6,516 nucleotides of DNA from Syntrophales bacterium. Lineage in GTDB: Bacteria > Desulfobacterota > Syntrophia > Syntrophales > UBA2192. Made by a program: the position numbers and the translations under genes. Below the pieces are notes generated by a model. It was not told where the DNA came from. It saw only the letters and a program-made list of their open reading frames with translations, and did not search any database. Position 1 is the stretch's first letter; every line of letters begins with the position of its first letter. This document shows, in pieces, positions 5,302-6,516 of the stretch. The stretch is taken from assembly GCA_025454095.1 (NCBI GenBank), contig JALOPC010000149.1, positions 1 through 6,516 of the forward strand. Reading direction: 5' to 3'.

Positions 5302-6516
5302 TCAGTGCAGCGCGAGGGGGAAATCCATGCCCGAGCCCCAGCTCACGGGATACTGGGCCTGGCCCCGGTGCTTTTCCGTGAGTTCCGGAAGCTTCTCCTT
5401 GACGTAGTGGATGAGCCCCTCGACGGTCACCTTCTTCTCCCCGGCCTTGCCCTGCAGGCCCTCGAGGAGCGAGTAGGTGAACACCCCGTGGCCCAGCGCC
5501 TTGATCTCGGCGGCGTACTGCCGGTCCGTCGAGGCCGAGACGATGTAGGTGCCCGTCGAACGGGCAAGCTGCACGAGGGCCTTTCGCGCCTCGGTGCTGC
5601 GCATGGCCAGGACCAGCCTGCCGGACTTGCAGGCATCGATCATCACGAAGACCTTCTGGGCCCTGCACTGCTTGACCGACTCGCTGACAAACCCGTTGGA
5701 GATGCCGCCCTTCTTGAGTTCCTGCTCGATCTCGGGCGCCGTGACGTCGTGGGGGATGAAGTACCATTCCTCGCCGAGCGTGTCGCCGTGCCCGGCCAGG
5801 TAGATGAGCAGGGTATCCTGCGGCTGCGCCTTCCTTGCCGCTTCGGCGAAGAGGCCACGGATCGCCGGTCCCGTTGCCTGCTCGCTCATCGCCGAGTACA
5901 CGTGGACGTTTCGGAAGAGCTTCTTCACGCCGGCGGACTGGAAAAAGCCGATCACCCCCTTCGCGTCGGTCTCGGCGTAGGTCAGGTTGAGCGCCGCGTT
6001 GCGGTAACGGTTGATCCCGACGACGACGAGGTGCAGGTCGCTCTCCCTCTCCGCCCCCCGGAGCGTCACGGTGATCTCCATGGGGCTGCTCTCCACGCGG
6101 TCGCTGCTCAGCGCGACGACCTTGAACCGGTTCTCCCCCTCGACGAGCCTGACGCGGAAGAGGTGCTCCTGGGTGCTGCCGTCCTTCGTCACCCTCCCCG
6201 CCGTTTCGCGAGGGAGGATCTTGCCGTTCTGGTAGAGCCGGACTTCCCCGATGCCGCCGCCCAAATCCTCGGCGATCACCTTGATCTCCTGCATGTCGCT
6301 GTCGAACTGTTTGCCCGGCAGGGGCGACACGATGGCCGCCTCGGGCGGGGGCTCGATCCCGGCCGTCTCGATGCTCGGGGCCGCCTTCTCGCCGAGCGAG
6401 GCGATGACGGCCGTGTCGTCCTCGATGGCCTTGACCGCCCGGGCCACGACCTCGGGACGGTAGAACCGCTCGAAGAACCGCGAGACGGGGTAGAAGCTCG
6501 CCGCCCTGTCGAGCCC
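5302..6516 (-). CDS. Caspase-like (peptidase C14) protein, N-terminus outside the window
   Basis: The C-terminal 404 residues of a probable cysteine protease of the caspase family. The frame is open from the right edge at 6516, so a GTG at 6447 is very unlikely to be the true start. Visible residues 1-23 read like a continuing domain (containing FYPVSRFFERFYRPEVV). A short linker leads to a beta-rich, possibly Ig-like region (about 56-153, from PPPEAAIVSPLPG). The caspase domain fills about 160-404 and opens with HLVVVGINRYRNAAL. The catalytic His is in LAGHG (codon 5788-5790) and the catalytic Cys in DACKSG (codon 5629-5631). The STDRQYA and GHGVFTYSLLEGL motifs follow. The protein ends naturally at TGA 5302-5304. 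Family members with this layout often carry N-terminal WD40 repeats; that this one does is inference. The cleavage specificity and target are unknown. Confidence 0.9.
   Translation of the reverse strand, partial: GLDRAASFYPVSRFFERFYRPEVVARAVKAIEDDTAVIASLGEKAAPSIETAGIEPPPEAAIVSPLPGKQFDSDMQEIKVIAEDLGGGIGEVRLYQNGKILPRETAGRVTKDGSTQEHLFRVRLVEGENRFKVVALSSDRVESSPMEITVTLRGAERESDLHLVVVGINRYRNAALNLTYAETDAKGVIGFFQSAGVKKLFRNVHVYSAMSEQATGPAIRGLFAEAARKAQPQDTLLIYLAGHGDTLGEEWYFIPHDVTAPEIEQELKKGGISNGFVSESVKQCRAQKVFVMIDACKSGRLVLAMRSTEARKALVQLARSTGTYIVSASTDRQYAAEIKALGHGVFTYSLLEGLQGKAGEKKVTVEGLIHYVKEKLPELTEKHRGQAQYPVSWGSGMDFPLALH

Overview
The window is GC-rich, roughly two thirds G+C, and holds four protein genes in a dense bacterial layout. 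The chemoreceptor resembles those of Desulfobacterota (old Deltaproteobacteria), and the caspase protein has the look of the WD40-caspase fusions common in that group. The taxonomic guess is inference only. No RNA gene, CRISPR array, transposase or phage gene was seen.

Layout, left to right. (1) Bases 28-1774, minus strand: an MscS-family mechanosensitive channel with an N-terminal signal peptide and periplasmic domain. As written it is broken by two single-base frameshifts. Each is repaired by adding one G to a G run of the coding strand, which gives one continuous 582-residue protein starting at an ATG behind a strong Shine-Dalgarno sequence. (2) Bases 1775-2278: a 504-base divergent intergenic region with no convincing gene. 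It holds inverted repeats and candidate promoters: a sigma-28-like site (2011-2037) and a weaker sigma-54-like site (1806-1821) facing the chemoreceptor, and a weak extended -10 promoter (1957-1985) facing the channel. (3) Bases 2279-4144, plus strand: a 621-residue transmembrane methyl-accepting chemotaxis protein with a Cache-type sensor, followed by a clear intrinsic terminator. (4) Bases 4224-5087, minus strand: a YihY/BrkB-family membrane protein, convergent with the chemoreceptor, with a near-perfect sigma-70 promoter at 5158-5186. (5) Bases 5302-6516, minus strand: the C-terminal part of a caspase-like (peptidase C14) protein with an intact His/Cys dyad. Its reading frame is open through the right edge of the window.

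Functionally, three of the four genes encode inner-membrane proteins: osmotic safety valve, chemoreceptor, and a YihY membrane protein of unsettled role. The fourth is a probable protease. The MscS and chemoreceptor genes are divergent, and the YihY gene has its own promoter downstream of the caspase gene. The window therefore looks like separate transcription units rather than one operon or a single new system. The points most worth a second look are the double frameshift in the channel gene, the sigma-28-like promoter of the chemoreceptor, the dyad-rich leader between the divergent genes, and the truncated caspase protein.
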